Assembly (NCBI GenBank): GCA_965662355.1
Contig: CBFIHP010000025.1
Span: 7,591-71,590, forward strand
DNA: 64,000 nt
From: GCA-2683825 sp965662355
GTDB lineage: Bacteria; Planctomycetota; UBA1135; GCA-002686595
Direction: 5' to 3'
Each line of letters begins with the position of its first letter. Positions within the stretch are counted from its first letter, which is position 1. A program made the translations under genes and the position numbers. The notes beneath the pieces are model-generated. The model saw only the letters and a list, made by a program, of their open reading frames with translations. It searched no databases and was not told the origin of the DNA. Of this stretch, positions 54,951 to 64,000 are shown piece after piece.

Positions 54951-55676
54951 TCAGCGAGCCAGACAGGGGAGCTGAATTTCCGCCAGGAGGTCGTTCGGGT
55001 CCATGACCCCGCGCGGGTTCACGAGGTAGATCTCGCGCAGAGGTCCAGAGCGTTCCCAGTTCAAGTTCTTCATGTACTTGAACAGCGCTCCATAGCTACG
55101 CCCGGTTTCCTGATAGGAGCCGGGGACTTCGGCGTACACGACCATGGCGCGCGGCAGAACCTGGTAGCCCATGCCCTCGGGCATCGTCTCGGGTTCGCTC
55201 AGAACGGGCAAGCAAACCCACGCCGTGAGCTCGGACACGGGAACCGTGGCAGGATCGTCGAAGAAGAGCGCGAACGGCGGGCCGCTGACTTTCAAGCTAC
55301 GACCGTGAACGAGCAGACGGCGGATGACATCGCCTGTGTTTCGGTAGTCCCCTTTGTGCTTCAAGAAGACGTACGGTTGCGCGATGCGCTCCTTCCAGTT
55401 GCACGTCACCTTGGAACCGTCCCCGACGTCCATGGTCTCCTCGGGGACCACGTTCCAGGGCTTGTGCTGCTCGGCCTGGGGCGCAGGCATGCGCTTCGCC
55501 GCTCCCGGTTGTGCGCCCGGCTGTGGGTATGCGTAGGTGTTCGACGGTACCTGCCCGTAGCCATAGCCGCCGCCCTGCATGTGGGCCGGCATGCGTCCCA
55601 TCGGATAGCAGGAAGCGAAGAGGAACAGGGTGCAGAGGGAAACTCGAAGGCTGCCACAGCGGAGAAACGTATCCAT
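54951..55676 (-). CDS. lipoprotein with GyrI-like small-molecule-binding domain
   Basis: A 241-residue exported protein. The lipobox LFASC (Cys23) is followed by a Gly/Tyr/Gln/Pro-rich linker. Residues about 80-241 look like the GyrI/AraC effector-binding fold: PEGMGYQVLPRAMVVYAEVP and LREIYLVNPRGVMDPNDLLA followed by EIQLPC, the typical closing strand. In GyrI proteins this fold binds or hydrolyses small molecules. Here it is placed outside the cytoplasm, which is less common. Confidence 0.65.
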   Translation of the reverse strand: MDTFLRCGSLRVSLCTLFLFASCYPMGRMPAHMQGGGYGYGQVPSNTYAYPQPGAQPGAAKRMPAPQAEQHKPWNVVPEETMDVGDGSKVTCNWKERIAQPYVFLKHKGDYRNTGDVIRRLLVHGRSLKVSGPPFALFFDDPATVPVSELTAWVCLPVLSEPETMPEGMGYQVLPRAMVVYAEVPGSYQETGRSYGALFKYMKNLNWERSGPLREIYLVNPRGVMDPNDLLAEIQLPCLAR

Positions 55677-55761
55677 GGGTGCAACGATCGGATGTTCGGG
55701 CGAAAAACCTGACCTGGAGCCCCGGATAGCCCGCCCAGGGGGACCTGTTCACTACGTCCGA

Positions 55762-55790
55762 TAATATACATTATGTTGCGTTATAGACGA
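55762..55790. promoter_or_regulatory. AT-rich spot between divergent genes
   Basis: GATAATATACATTATG and TTGCGTTATAG stand out in GC-rich surroundings between the lipoprotein and MaoC genes. ATAAT and ATTAT form an imperfect inverted repeat. TATTAT on the minus strand could be a -10 element. Confidence 0.35.
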
Positions 55791-55886
55791 GCGAACAGGC
55801 CCCCCGGTGGCTCACCCGCCAGCAAACGCGCCGCAAAGCACGAAAATCCCCGGGCGGCCAAGGATACGGATCGATACCTTGCGCCC

Positions 55887-56426
55887 ATGACGGAGCTGCC
55901 TACACAGACGGCCTTCAAGCGGCGCGGACTCTACTTCGAGGAGTTCTACCTCGGGATGCAGATCGAAACGGCTCGCCGCACGATCACCGAAACCGATCTC
56001 GTCAACTTCGCCGGGATCTCCGGCGACTTCACCGCCCTGCACATGGACGAGGAAGCCTCGAAGAAAGGCCCCTTCCGCCGGCGTATCGCCCACGGGATGC
56101 TGATCCAATCGATCGCCACCGGACTGGCCATTCAAACCGGCGTCTTCGAGGGCACGATCGCGGCCCTCGTGCGGATGGACATCGGCTGGCGCAACCCGGT
56201 CTTTCCCGGCGACACGGTCCAGCTTCTGCTCGACGTCTCCGAGGTCGATCCGGAACCGTCGAAACGCTCCGGAGAGATAACCCTGGAATCCAAGGTTGTG
56301 AACCAGGATGGCGTCGTTTGCGTCCACGGCAAGTGGGTCACGCTGATCCTCTGCGAGCGCGCTGGCAAGCTCGCGGAACGTCGTGCGGCACGTGAGACCA
56401 CCCAGAAAGAATCGGAGGACTCGTGA
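55887..56426 (+). CDS. MaoC-family (R)-specific enoyl hydratase/dehydratase
   Basis: A 179-residue hot-dog-fold protein. The catalytic motif of MaoC dehydratases is present as NFAGISGDFTALHMDEEAS (Asp and His), followed by FRRRIAHGMLIQSIATGL and VFPGDTVQLLLDVSEV. It hydrates or dehydrates acyl-CoA/ACP thioesters; the substrate is unknown. ATG 55887 (MTELPTQ) is chosen over a longer low-complexity frame. Stop overlaps the next gene by GTGA. Confidence 0.83.
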   Translation: MTELPTQTAFKRRGLYFEEFYLGMQIETARRTITETDLVNFAGISGDFTALHMDEEASKKGPFRRRIAHGMLIQSIATGLAIQTGVFEGTIAALVRMDIGWRNPVFPGDTVQLLLDVSEVDPEPSKRSGEITLESKVVNQDGVVCVHGKWVTLILCERAGKLAERRAARETTQKESEDS

Positions 56427-56731
56427 CGTCCAAGTTTTGCTTCCTCAACAAGGAGAGGCCCTGCGATCTGACATGCAAGGCCGCCTTCGAGGTCGACGAT
56501 CCTGTCGACAACGTCGATTGCTATTTCATCTGGCTGTCCCATCACTTCGGTGAGGGCCTTTTCGAGGTGCGTCGTGTTCTCGAGGCCTTCGGCGGAGGCG
56601 GGTTCCCGTTTCCACCCGCGGGGCCTGCTGGACCCGGGGGATCCCCAGGGCCGGGCGGCCCCGGCGGCCCCGGCGGCCCCGGCGGCATGGGATCGGGCCC
56701 GAAAGGCTCCAAGGGCTTCCCCAACAACTGA
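56423..56731 (+). CDS. small protein with cysteine-containing head and collagen-like Gly/Pro tail
   Basis: A 102-residue product translationally coupled to the MaoC gene (GTGA). Residues 1-55 are a compact domain with Cys at 6, 14, 18 and 33 (KFCFLNKERPCDLTCKAAF). Residues about 57-95 are almost entirely Gly and Pro, with a run of GPGGPGG repeats like collagen-type or intrinsically disordered tails. GC content peaks over the tail. No family recognised, but the coupling supports expression. Confidence 0.55.
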   Translation: MTSKFCFLNKERPCDLTCKAAFEVDDPVDNVDCYFIWLSHHFGEGLFEVRRVLEAFGGGGFPFPPAGPAGPGGSPGPGGPGGPGGPGGMGSGPKGSKGFPNN

Positions 56732-56736
56732 CAAGC

Positions 56737-57429
56737 TCAGCGGTTCAGCGAGTCCTTCGGACGCTGGAACCAGCCGGAACGGATGGGTGGGGTGTCCATG
56801 CTGAACCCCGAAAGACGGGGCGCGACTCCCCCACCAGGGTTCGCGATGCCGGCCATGGGCCAGTCGACGACGGAGATCTCACCGGTGGAGAGTTCGAGAC
56901 CGACGCTGGCTTCGAGCTCCAACCCGAGAGCCGTGGCGGAACTGACCCGGATGGGCCACGAATGGGAGACGACGGCCACGCTCTTGCCTGCATGCCGGGC
57001 GGCCAGACGATCCAATGCCGCGAGCACACGCTGGGCCAGTTCTCCGAGGGTCTCACCGTCCGGAGCACGTCGATCGCGAGGTTCTGCGAACCACTCCGCC
57101 CAGGCCCCGGGGCTCTGCGTCTCGAGTTCTCGGAAGGTCAATCCGCGCCAGGCGCCGCGATTCATCTCGCGCAATCCGGAGTCGATCTCGGGCGTGAGCA
57201 GACGCCCGGCGGCGATGGCCTCGGCTCCGAAGACGGCACGCTCCAGACCGGACGAGACCACGGCAGACAGCTCGATGTCCCGCAAGCGCCTTGCTGCCGC
57301 ACGTGCCTGGGCCTCGCCCTGGGGCGAGAGCTCCACGTCCATATCGCCGTAGATCCGGCCCTGCCAGCGAGGCGCGACCTGACCGTGGCGCACGAGGTAG
57401 ATGCGGGTGTGATCCAAAGCGTTGTTCAT
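56737..57429 (-). CDS. histidine phosphatase family (phosphoglycerate-mutase-like) protein
   Basis: A 230-residue branch-1 histidine phosphatase. The phosphohistidine motif is YLVRHGQVAPRW, the Arg motif is SGLERAVFGAEA, then LREMNRGAWRGLTF, and the second catalytic His is in VAVVSHSWPIRV. Substrate unknown; alpha-ribazole phosphatase (CobC) in B12 synthesis and phosphoglycerate mutase-like enzymes share these motifs. Convergent with the Gly/Pro-rich gene (5-bp gap). Confidence 0.82.
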   Translation of the reverse strand: MNNALDHTRIYLVRHGQVAPRWQGRIYGDMDVELSPQGEAQARAAARRLRDIELSAVVSSGLERAVFGAEAIAAGRLLTPEIDSGLREMNRGAWRGLTFRELETQSPGAWAEWFAEPRDRRAPDGETLGELAQRVLAALDRLAARHAGKSVAVVSHSWPIRVSSATALGLELEASVGLELSTGEISVVDWPMAGIANPGGGVAPRLSGFSMDTPPIRSGWFQRPKDSLNR

Positions 57430-57673
57430 CGTCCGAGACCATAACGCTTGGGGCCCACGAGGCCTCGTTTCACGCTGCCTAAGTTCTTCCCATCATGGCC
57501 GGGGCGGGCGTTGCTCCCACGGCCACGCTTCGATAGCTTCCCCCTTCCACAAAGGCCAGTTCGCCGACGCCTTGGACTCCCCCACCCACCGCTCTGCAGC
57601 GCCCTGACTCCCCCCGGGACCACGCCGCGGCTCCGACTCCTTCTCTCACCTCGCGCGGAAGACAAACTCCTCG

Positions 57674-58336
57674 ATGCGCAAGCTCCTCGACGCTCTCGCC
57701 TCCTCGGTGGGCAAGAAGATCGTGATGGGTCTGACCGGGTTGCTCCTGGTCGGCTTCTTGATCGAGCACTTGCTCGGCAACCTCAAACTCATCGAAGATC
57801 CCTCGGGAGAGGCCTTCAATGAGTACGTCTTCTGGATCCAGGGCTTCGGACCGCTGCTCGTCGTCGCGGAATTCGGGTTGGCGGCGCTCTTTCTCTGTCA
57901 CATCGTGCTGGCCCTCCGGCTATCGCTCGAGAACCTACAGGCGCGCAAGAATCGCTACGTCGTGCGGGCCACGCACGGCCAGAAGTCGGCAGGTTCCATG
58001 ACCATGCTCATCACCGGGGCTCTGATCACGGGATACCTGGTGATGCATCTCGGGGACTTCCGTTTCGACGAGCGTTTCTTCGAAGATCCGGCCGCCTTGG
58101 TGAAGGCCACCTTGGCCGAACCGACCCACGGCATCGCCTATCTCGTGTCGTCGTTCGTCATCGGCCTGCATCTCTCGCACGGCTTTCGCAGTGCCTTTCA
58201 ATCCCTCGGCCTCAGCCATACGCGCTTGAATCCCTACCTCGAGAAGCTGGGCTACGGGCTCGCGGCCTTCTTCGCGATCGGTTTCGCGGCCTTCCCTATT
58301 TACTTCATGTTCGTCGCGGACGGACCTGTCCAGTAG
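57674..58336 (+). CDS. sdhC: succinate dehydrogenase cytochrome b subunit (type B)
   Basis: A 220-residue five-helix diheme cytochrome b of the Bacteroides/Bacillus-type succinate:quinone oxidoreductase. Conserved His for heme lie in LIEHLLGNLKL, FLCHIVLALRL, YLVMHLGDFRF and GLHLSHGFRSAFQSLG. It anchors SdhAB to the membrane. No SdhD is present, as expected for type B. A 244-bp region upstream shows no gene. Confidence 0.92.
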   Translation: MRKLLDALASSVGKKIVMGLTGLLLVGFLIEHLLGNLKLIEDPSGEAFNEYVFWIQGFGPLLVVAEFGLAALFLCHIVLALRLSLENLQARKNRYVVRATHGQKSAGSMTMLITGALITGYLVMHLGDFRFDERFFEDPAALVKATLAEPTHGIAYLVSSFVIGLHLSHGFRSAFQSLGLSHTRLNPYLEKLGYGLAAFFAIGFAAFPIYFMFVADGPVQ

Positions 58337-58348
58337 GAGACACAAGAC

Positions 58349-60277
58349 ATGCCGCAAGCATCTGAGCGCCTCTCCTCGAAGGCACCCTCCGGGCCGATAA
58401 CCGAGCGCTGGGACAAGCACCGCTTCGACATGAAGCTCGTGAACCCGGCGAACAAGCGCAAGTTTCATGTCATCGTCGTCGGCACCGGCCTGGCGGGGGG
58501 CTCGGCGGCCGCTTCGCTGGCCGAACTCGGCTACAAGGTCAGCTCGTTCTGTATCCAGGACAGTCCGCGTCGCGCACACTCGATCGCTGCCCAGGGTGGG
58601 ATCAACGCCGCGAAGAACTATCCGAACGACGGCGACAGCATCTATCGTCTGTTTTACGACACGGTCAAGGGCGGAGACTTCCGCGCGCGGGAGTCGAACG
58701 TCTATCGCCTGGCGCAGATCTCGAACAACATCATCGACCAGTGCGCTGCCCAGGGTGTCCCGTTTGCGCGCGAGTACGGTGGGGTTCTTTCGAACCGCTC
58801 CTTCGGCGGAGCCCAAGTCAGCCGCACGTTTTATGCTCGCGGTCAGACGGGTCAACAGCTCCTGCTCGGCGCCTACAGTTCGTTGATGCGCCAGGTCGGC
58901 ATGGGCAAGGTCGATCTGTACGCCCGACGCGAAATGCTGGATGTGGTCGTCGTCGACGGCGTTGCGCGCGGCATCATCTGTCGCAACCTCATCACCGGCG
59001 CCTACGAACGTCACGCGGCTGACGCCGTGCTCCTGTGCACCGGCGGCTACGGCAACGTGTTCTATCTATCGACCAACGCCAAGGCTTGTAACGTGACGGC
59101 GTCCTGGAGAGCGCACAAGCGCGGCGCCTTCTTCGCGAATCCGTGCTTCACACAGATTCACCCGACGTGCATCCCCGTTTCGGGTTCGCATCAGTCGAAG
59201 CTGACGCTGATGTCCGAGAGTCTGCGCAACGACGGCCGCGTCTGGGTCCCGAAGAGCCCCAAGGATGGGCGCTTGCCGCGCGACATTCCGGACGAGGATC
59301 GGGATTACTATCTCGAGCGCCGTTACCCGAGCTTCGGCAACCTGGTGCCGCGAGACGTCGCATCACGCGCAGCCAAGGAACGTTGTGATGCCGGCTTCGG
59401 CGTGGGGTCGACCGGTCTGGCCGTCTACCTCGACTTTCTCGATGCGATCAGGCGCGACGGCGAAGGCACGATCCGTGCCAAGTACGGCAACCTCTTCCAG
59501 ATGTACGAGAAGATCACCGGAGACGATCCCTACCGGGTGCCGATGCGAATCTTCCCGGCGGTCCATTACACGATGGGTGGGTTGTGGGTCGACTACAACC
59601 TGGAGTCGACGTTGCCCGGCCTCTTCGTGTTGGGGGAAGCTAACTTCTCGGACCACGGTGCGAACCGCCTCGGCGCGAGTGCCCTGATGCAGGGTCTCGC
59701 CGATGGCTACTTCGTCGCGCCGTACACGATCGGCGGACACTTCGGTGGTCGTACCTTGGACGCGACGAGCCCCGACGCCCCCGAGTTCCTGGAAGCCGAA
59801 AAGTCGGTTCGAGATCGGACCGACCGAATTCTCGGCGTCGGCGGCAAACGCTCGGTCGACAGCTTTCACCGCAACCTGGGCCAGATCATGTGGGACCTCT
59901 GCGGCATGGCGCGCAACGCAACCGGCCTGGCGCAGGCGAAGGAAAAGATCCAGGGCCTGCGCGCGGAGTTCTGGGAGAACGTCGCCATTCCCGGGGATGC
60001 CGCTGGGTTGAACCAGAACCTCGAGCATGCCGGTCGCGTGGCCGACTTCCTCGAATTCGGCGAGCTCCTCGTGGACGATGCCAGCCATCGCAACGAGTCC
60101 TGCGGCGGTCACTTCCGCGAGGAATATCAGACGGACGAGGGGGAGGCCCAACGCCACGACGACAAGTACTCCTATGCCGCCGCCTGGGAATATCAGGGCG
60201 TCGGGACCCCCTCGAACCTGCATACCGAGCCCCTCGAATACGAACACGTCAAGCCGTCTCAAAGGAGCTACAAATGA
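58349..60277 (+). CDS. sdhA: succinate dehydrogenase flavoprotein subunit
   Basis: A 642-residue catalytic subunit. The FAD motif [18 protein letters not shown] is followed by [20 protein letters not shown], with the His that holds FAD covalently. Later come the substrate-site segments [35 protein letters not shown] and [20 protein letters not shown]. The long C terminus is typical of type-B enzymes. Start ATG 58349, 12 bases after sdhC. Confidence 0.96.
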   Translation: MPQASERLSSKAPSGPITERWDKHRFDMKLVNPANKRKFHVIVVGTGLAGGSAAASLAELGYKVSSFCIQDSPRRAHSIAAQGGINAAKNYPNDGDSIYRLFYDTVKGGDFRARESNVYRLAQISNNIIDQCAAQGVPFAREYGGVLSNRSFGGAQVSRTFYARGQTGQQLLLGAYSSLMRQVGMGKVDLYARREMLDVVVVDGVARGIICRNLITGAYERHAADAVLLCTGGYGNVFYLSTNAKACNVTASWRAHKRGAFFANPCFTQIHPTCIPVSGSHQSKLTLMSESLRNDGRVWVPKSPKDGRLPRDIPDEDRDYYLERRYPSFGNLVPRDVASRAAKERCDAGFGVGSTGLAVYLDFLDAIRRDGEGTIRAKYGNLFQMYEKITGDDPYRVPMRIFPAVHYTMGGLWVDYNLESTLPGLFVLGEANFSDHGANRLGASALMQGLADGYFVAPYTIGGHFGGRTLDATSPDAPEFLEAEKSVRDRTDRILGVGGKRSVDSFHRNLGQIMWDLCGMARNATGLAQAKEKIQGLRAEFWENVAIPGDAAGLNQNLEHAGRVADFLEFGELLVDDASHRNESCGGHFREEYQTDEGEAQRHDDKYSYAAAWEYQGVGTPSNLHTEPLEYEHVKPSQRSYK

Positions 60278-61044
60278 GCGCCGAGACAACCGGCCCCATG
60301 CGCATCACCCTGAAGGTCTGGCGCCAGAGCGGACCCGATACCCAGGGCGGGATGGAGACCTACCACCTGAAGGACGTCTCACCCAACATGTCGTTTCTCG
60401 AGATGCTCGACATCCTGAACGAGCGCTTGATCGGAGAGGGTAAGGAGCCCGTGGCTTTCGACCATGATTGCCGCGAGGGCATCTGTGGCGCCTGCTCGCT
60501 GGTCATCGACGGCCGGGCCCACGGCCCCGAGAAGGAGACGACGGTGTGCCAGTTGCACATGCGCCACTATTCCGACGGCGGGACGATCCAGGTGGAGCCC
60601 TTCCGCGCCAACGCCTTCCCGGTCATCAAGGACCTCGTCGTCGATCGTTCCGCTTTCGATCGCATCATCGCCAAGGGCGGATTCGTATCGACTCCGACGG
60701 GAAGCGCCTGTGACGCCAACGCCATTCCGATCGCCAAGGACATCGCCGAACGCGCCATGGATGCCGCCGCTTGCATCGGCTGCGGCGCTTGCGTCGCGGC
60801 CTGCCCCAACGCGGCCGCGATGCTCTTCGTCGGCGCCAAGGTATCCCACCTCGCCCTACTTCCCCAGGGCAAGCCCGAACGCGAACGCCGCGCCCTGTCC
60901 ATGGTCGCCCAGATGGACGAAGAGGGCTTCGGTAACTGCACGAACCACTTCGAGTGCATGGCTGCCTGTCCAAAGGGAATCGACGTGGACAACATTGCGC
61001 GCCTGAATCGCGAACTCCTTCGCGGGGCCCTCACGACCGACTAG
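60274..61044 (+). CDS. sdhB: succinate dehydrogenase iron-sulfur subunit
   Basis: A 256-residue electron-transfer subunit. The [2Fe-2S] cluster motif is [16 protein letters not shown], the [4Fe-4S] motif [16 protein letters not shown], and the final cluster motif [17 protein letters not shown] clear ribosome site AAAGGAG precedes ATG 60274, which overlaps the sdhA stop (ATGA). Completes the sdhCAB operon. Confidence 0.96.
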   Translation: MSAETTGPMRITLKVWRQSGPDTQGGMETYHLKDVSPNMSFLEMLDILNERLIGEGKEPVAFDHDCREGICGACSLVIDGRAHGPEKETTVCQLHMRHYSDGGTIQVEPFRANAFPVIKDLVVDRSAFDRIIAKGGFVSTPTGSACDANAIPIAKDIAERAMDAAACIGCGACVAACPNAAAMLFVGAKVSHLALLPQGKPERERRALSMVAQMDEEGFGNCTNHFECMAACPKGIDVDNIARLNRELLRGALTTD

Positions 61045-61348
61045 TCGAGGGCTGGGGAACCGAAGAGAGCAGGACTGTTGTTCCTGCCGCTGGGTCAACG
61101 ATCCGGGGAGACGCTTGGTGGGTTGAGCACGAAGCGACGCATTGGGAAGTCTGCGCTACGGCGCAGAAGCACCAGTCTTGCGTGGGAGCTGAGTCGACGC
61201 ACGGGAGACCCGCTTCTCTGGCACGTGAGTGGCATGTACGTGAACGGTACGGGCTTTGCTTTTGCTTTCATCGAGGGCGGGCTCGAACGAGTCCAACTCT
61301 CCAAAGGAAACGACTCCCAAGACAACCAAGCCAAGAACGGATAGTGCC
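61045..61348. other. 304-bp region between sdhB and the HEAT-repeat gene
   Basis: Presumed promoter and leader of the secreted HEAT-repeat gene. Short open frames run through it but have poor composition, and I see no clear promoter, RNA gene or terminator. Confidence 0.4.
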
Positions 61349-63439
61349 ATGAAGAAGATCCTCGTGGCCGCCGCGTTGATCGCGGGCGGCGCGCTGGGGT
61401 TGACAGTCCCGGTGCATGCACATGGTGGAACGTACAGAGGTCCCGGGGATACGGTTCCCCCCGGTGGTAGCGGCGGTGGCCGCAGAGGTGGCGGCCCCCC
61501 GGTGGGCCCCACCGGAGCTTCCACGCCCGGCAATGGGAGCCCCTCGGTCAATGGTCCGCAGGTTCCCGGCCCCGGTGGTAACGGGACCGGGTCGCCGGTC
61601 ACCGGATACGGCTCTCGTCCCACAAGCGACCTCTCGCAGTGGAGCTTTTGGTGGGGCTTCAACAAGGAGCCCTATCTGAATCTGAAGTCCCACATTCACT
61701 CGCTCGAAGCGGGAACGGGGAGCGACGGTTTCTTTCTGGGGCAGGGACAAAAGGACAACGCGCCTGCCTCCCTGCGTCCGACGGACGCGCAAATTCGAGG
61801 AGACGTCGTGCCCGCGCTTCTCGCTTCCCTGAAGACCGAGACGAACAACGACATCGTCACGGGATGCCTCATCGCCCTGGCCAAGATCGGCGACGCGCCA
61901 AGCGACACCGGTGCATCGGAACTGGAGAAGGCCTTCGTGAAGTGGCTTCCCGACCGTAACCAGGAGATCAGTGAGACGGCCGCCATCTCCCTCGGCATCC
62001 TCGCCAATCCGGCTTCGATCGACACGCTGAGCGACTTGCTCTTCGATACCGAGAAAGGCCGCGCCATGGTTGCACGCAAAGAGGTCCCGTACCGCACGCG
62101 CTCCTTCGCTGCCTACGGCCTGGGCCTCATCGGCGCCGCGTCCGGAACAGACAGCGAGCGCCAGCGAATCGTGCAGCAGCTGGCGTCGGCCCTGCAAGCG
62201 GAGGAAACGGGAACCCGAGACCTGGCGGTGAGTTGCATCATCTCCATGGGACTGGTTCCGCTCGAAAAGATCGGTTCCGCGGGACTCCCCGCGGACGATG
62301 GTCAGGGAATCGTCATTCCCGGGACGCGTCTCGAACAGATCGATTTCCTGGCGCGTTTCTTCGAGAACACCGAAGAGAACTACCTGGTCCGGGCGCATTG
62401 TCCGGCAGCCATGGCGCGCTTGATCGCCGGCCTTCCCGAGCGGGACTTCGAAGACGCCCGCAAGAGCATCGTCGATCGTCTCGTGGCGCGCCTCGCGAGA
62501 TCCGCGAAGGAGCAACTCCCCGTCAAGCAGAGTTGCGTGCTGGCTCTCGGCCTGCTCGGAACGAACGCCGGAGACAATCCGACGGACAGGCGCATTCGCA
62601 AGGCACTGGCCCAGGTTCCGAGGACAATGAAAGACCAGCAGTCGCGTTACTTCTCGTTGATCGCCATGGCCCAGGTCGGTGCCCGGGCAGGTGACGACGC
62701 TGGCGATGGGGCCACGGAGGCCTCGACGTACCTGCTCCGCCAGCTCGCGCGTGGCAAGCAACAAGCCCAACCCTGGGCTGCAGTCGCTTGCGGAGTCCTG
62801 GGTTCTGGGATGGCAAGCCACTCGAACGATCATCCGCTGATCGGTGCGCTACAGAGCTCGGTGCGCACAGCACTCCGAGAGCGGAAGAATCGCTCGAACA
62901 CGGCGGCCTATGCGATCGCCAGTGGCATGCTGCACGACCAGGAGGCTATCGAGCCGTTGCTGGAGTTCCTCGTGACCTCCCGCGACGATGAAACCCGTGG
63001 CTACATCGCGGTCGGCCTCGGACTCCTGAACGCCAAGGAGGCGATCATCGATATCCAGAAGATCATCGACCGCTCCAGGTATCGCCCGGACCTCCTGCGT
63101 CAGTGCGCGGTCGCCCTCGGACTGCTCGGGGACAAGACCATTGCCACCCAGCTGCAGACGATGCTCGAGGATGCCAAGAACCTGGCGACCCAGGCGGCCA
63201 TCTCGAACGCACTTGGATTCATCGGTGACCGGGGCTCTATCGACCCCCTGATCAAGCTCCTCCAGAACGAGGAGAAGACCCCCTCGGCGCGCGGTTTCGC
63301 AGCGGCGGCCCTGGGGATCGTCGCGGACAAGGAGCCCCTGCCCTGGAACTCCAAGATCTCCGTGGACCTGAACTACCGAGCCGCGAGTTCGAGCCTGACC
63401 AGCCCCTCCACGGGAACGGGGATTCTCGACATCCTGTAG
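61349..63439 (+). CDS. secreted HEAT-repeat protein
   Basis: A 696-residue exported protein. The signal peptide MKKILVAAALIAGGALGL ends near VHAHGG. A Gly/Pro-rich linker follows and opens with the motif HGGTYRGPGDTVPPGG. From about residue 150 the protein is made of HEAT-like helical repeats of about 35-40 residues with the pattern A-x-ALG-x-IGD (for example CLIALAKIGDAPSD, AAISLGILANPASIDTL, CAVALGLLGDKTIATQL, ALGFIGDRGSIDPLIKLL). Such repeats usually mediate protein binding. ATG 61349 is chosen because it places the signal peptide at the N terminus. A paralogue with the same opening motif starts at 63812. Confidence 0.8.
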   Translation: MKKILVAAALIAGGALGLTVPVHAHGGTYRGPGDTVPPGGSGGGRRGGGPPVGPTGASTPGNGSPSVNGPQVPGPGGNGTGSPVTGYGSRPTSDLSQWSFWWGFNKEPYLNLKSHIHSLEAGTGSDGFFLGQGQKDNAPASLRPTDAQIRGDVVPALLASLKTETNNDIVTGCLIALAKIGDAPSDTGASELEKAFVKWLPDRNQEISETAAISLGILANPASIDTLSDLLFDTEKGRAMVARKEVPYRTRSFAAYGLGLIGAASGTDSERQRIVQQLASALQAEETGTRDLAVSCIISMGLVPLEKIGSAGLPADDGQGIVIPGTRLEQIDFLARFFENTEENYLVRAHCPAAMARLIAGLPERDFEDARKSIVDRLVARLARSAKEQLPVKQSCVLALGLLGTNAGDNPTDRRIRKALAQVPRTMKDQQSRYFSLIAMAQVGARAGDDAGDGATEASTYLLRQLARGKQQAQPWAAVACGVLGSGMASHSNDHPLIGALQSSVRTALRERKNRSNTAAYAIASGMLHDQEAIEPLLEFLVTSRDDETRGYIAVGLGLLNAKEAIIDIQKIIDRSRYRPDLLRQCAVALGLLGDKTIATQLQTMLEDAKNLATQAAISNALGFIGDRGSIDPLIKLLQNEEKTPSARGFAAAALGIVADKEPLPWNSKISVDLNYRAASSSLTSPSTGTGILDIL

Positions 63440-63811
63440 CTTCGAGTCTCACCGTCGACGTGGGGCTTTGGGGGCCGACCGGGGGCATGCGCAACCCGCT
63501 CGGCCCCGTGCTTTTTCCCGGGGGTGCACCCCACCGTTCACACCCGCTACCCAGGGGGAACACGAGCCTCTCCCGCACCGCCATGGCCCCCACTCTTGTC
63601 CTCGTTGGAGATGGGAAAAACCCCATTCCTGACGTCCCCTCTCCCTGATTTGATCGCTAGCATGGTCGCCCTTCGACAAAGCCCTACCGCCTGGTATGGC
63701 CTTTGCACTTACCTGGCCGAGGAGCCCTCTCCCCGGGCCCCTCTCCCCGACCCAATCACCCGGAACCCGCCAGACGCGGGGCTTCGGTAAACCTCAAACT
63801 CGAAAGCAGCC
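63440..63811. other. 372-bp region between tandem paralogues
   Basis: Pyrimidine-rich on the plus strand with many CCC runs (for example CCCTCTCCCC motifs). Presumably the promoter and leader of the second paralogue. I see no gene or defined RNA structure. Confidence 0.4.
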
Positions 63812-64000
63812 ATGAAAACACTTGTCCTGGCCGCAGCGATGCTGGCTGGCGGAACGCTGTGCCTGCAAAACGTCTCCCACGCCCACGGCGGTCAATACCG
63901 CGGTCCGGGCGACACGGTCCCGCCCGGTGGCGGCGGCGGTGGCGGAGGCGGCGCTGGCCCCGCAGCAGGTCCCGCAGGTCCCTCGACGCCCGGCCCCGGC
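63812..64000 (+). CDS. second secreted HEAT-repeat-type paralogue, 3' truncated by the window edge
   Basis: A 63-codon start of a gene that runs off the right edge. A signal peptide MKTLVLAAAMLAGGTLCLQ is followed by SHAHGG and then the motif QYRGPGDTVPPGGGG, nearly identical to the mature N terminus of the gene at 61349. It then passes into the same kind of Gly/Pro/Ala-rich linker. The tandem arrangement and shared motif mark a duplication. The HEAT part itself lies outside the window and is inferred. Confidence 0.75.
   Translation, partial: MKTLVLAAAMLAGGTLCLQNVSHAHGGQYRGPGDTVPPGGGGGGGGGAGPAAGPAGPSTPGPG

Noticed and set aside
61078..61344. 88-codon frame between sdhB and the HEAT-repeat gene
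   Set aside because: It lacks a credible start, has poor composition and lies where a promoter/leader is expected.
63449..63790. Overlapping short frames between the HEAT-repeat paralogues
   Set aside because: Low-complexity Pro/Arg-rich translations of a pyrimidine-rich spacer.

Overview
The window is GC-rich, densely packed bacterial chromosome. The organism is most likely an uncultivated Planctomycetota-type bacterium; this is inferred, with moderate confidence. Supporting signs are several sulfatase-fold lipoproteins, large secreted proteins with recurring C-terminal modules, tandem secreted HEAT-repeat proteins, a UDP-sugar pyrophosphorylase of the eukaryote-like UAP1 type, a type-B succinate dehydrogenase, and frequent GTG/TTG starts with 4-base stop/start overlaps. 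No rRNA operon, CRISPR array or intact transposase is visible.

Layout. 1-9.4 kb holds housekeeping genes: a partial amidohydrolase-like protein, a tRNA-dihydrouridine synthase, an HI0933-type flavoprotein, pcnB, tRNA-Trp, rsmG, a 35-residue membrane peptide, a sulfatase-like lipoprotein and tRNA-Leu(CAG). 9.45-24.6 kb is the most unusual part. smpB and the tmRNA gene ssrA bracket a compact divergent cluster of 11 genes (9936-24195). The left arm encodes a RibD-type reductase, a zinc-type MDR dehydrogenase, a 6-pyruvoyltetrahydropterin-synthase-like protein that has lost catalytic residues, a triple fusion (GT4 glycosyltransferase, GTP cyclohydrolase II, HAD phosphatase) and a sulfatase-fold lipoprotein. 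The right arm encodes a CDP-alcohol phosphatidyltransferase, an isoprenylcysteine-methyltransferase-like membrane protein, two SAM methyltransferases, an LtaS-like phosphotransferase and a second sulfatase-fold lipoprotein. Read together, these suggest a pathway that makes a GTP-derived pyrimidine or pterin compound and attaches it, decorated, to lipid or the cell surface. This is inference. Directly after ssrA, an exact 18-bp copy of the tmRNA 3' end at 25555-25572 bounds a 965-bp segment that looks like a decayed integrative element.

25.6-35.9 kb carries a large secreted protein, a FabZ-like dehydratase, a polytopic GT-C-like protein, a lipoprotein, a flippase-like membrane protein that probably starts at CTG, and a pfkB kinase / oxygenase-like / thpR trio. 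36-50.3 kb is core metabolism: recA, alaS, rpmF-plsX-fabH-fabD-acpP-fabF, an alcohol dehydrogenase, a UDP-sugar pyrophosphorylase, ddl-dapB and tRNA-Leu(CAA).

50.3-57.4 kb contains a secreted propeller-like protein preceded by a clear cobalamin riboswitch on the minus strand (about 52350-52540). It also holds cvpA, hypothetical proteins, a GyrI-like lipoprotein, a MaoC dehydratase coupled to a Gly/Pro-rich small protein, and a histidine phosphatase. 57.7-61 kb is sdhCAB. The window ends with a secreted HEAT-repeat protein and the start of a tandem paralogue sharing its N-terminal motif.
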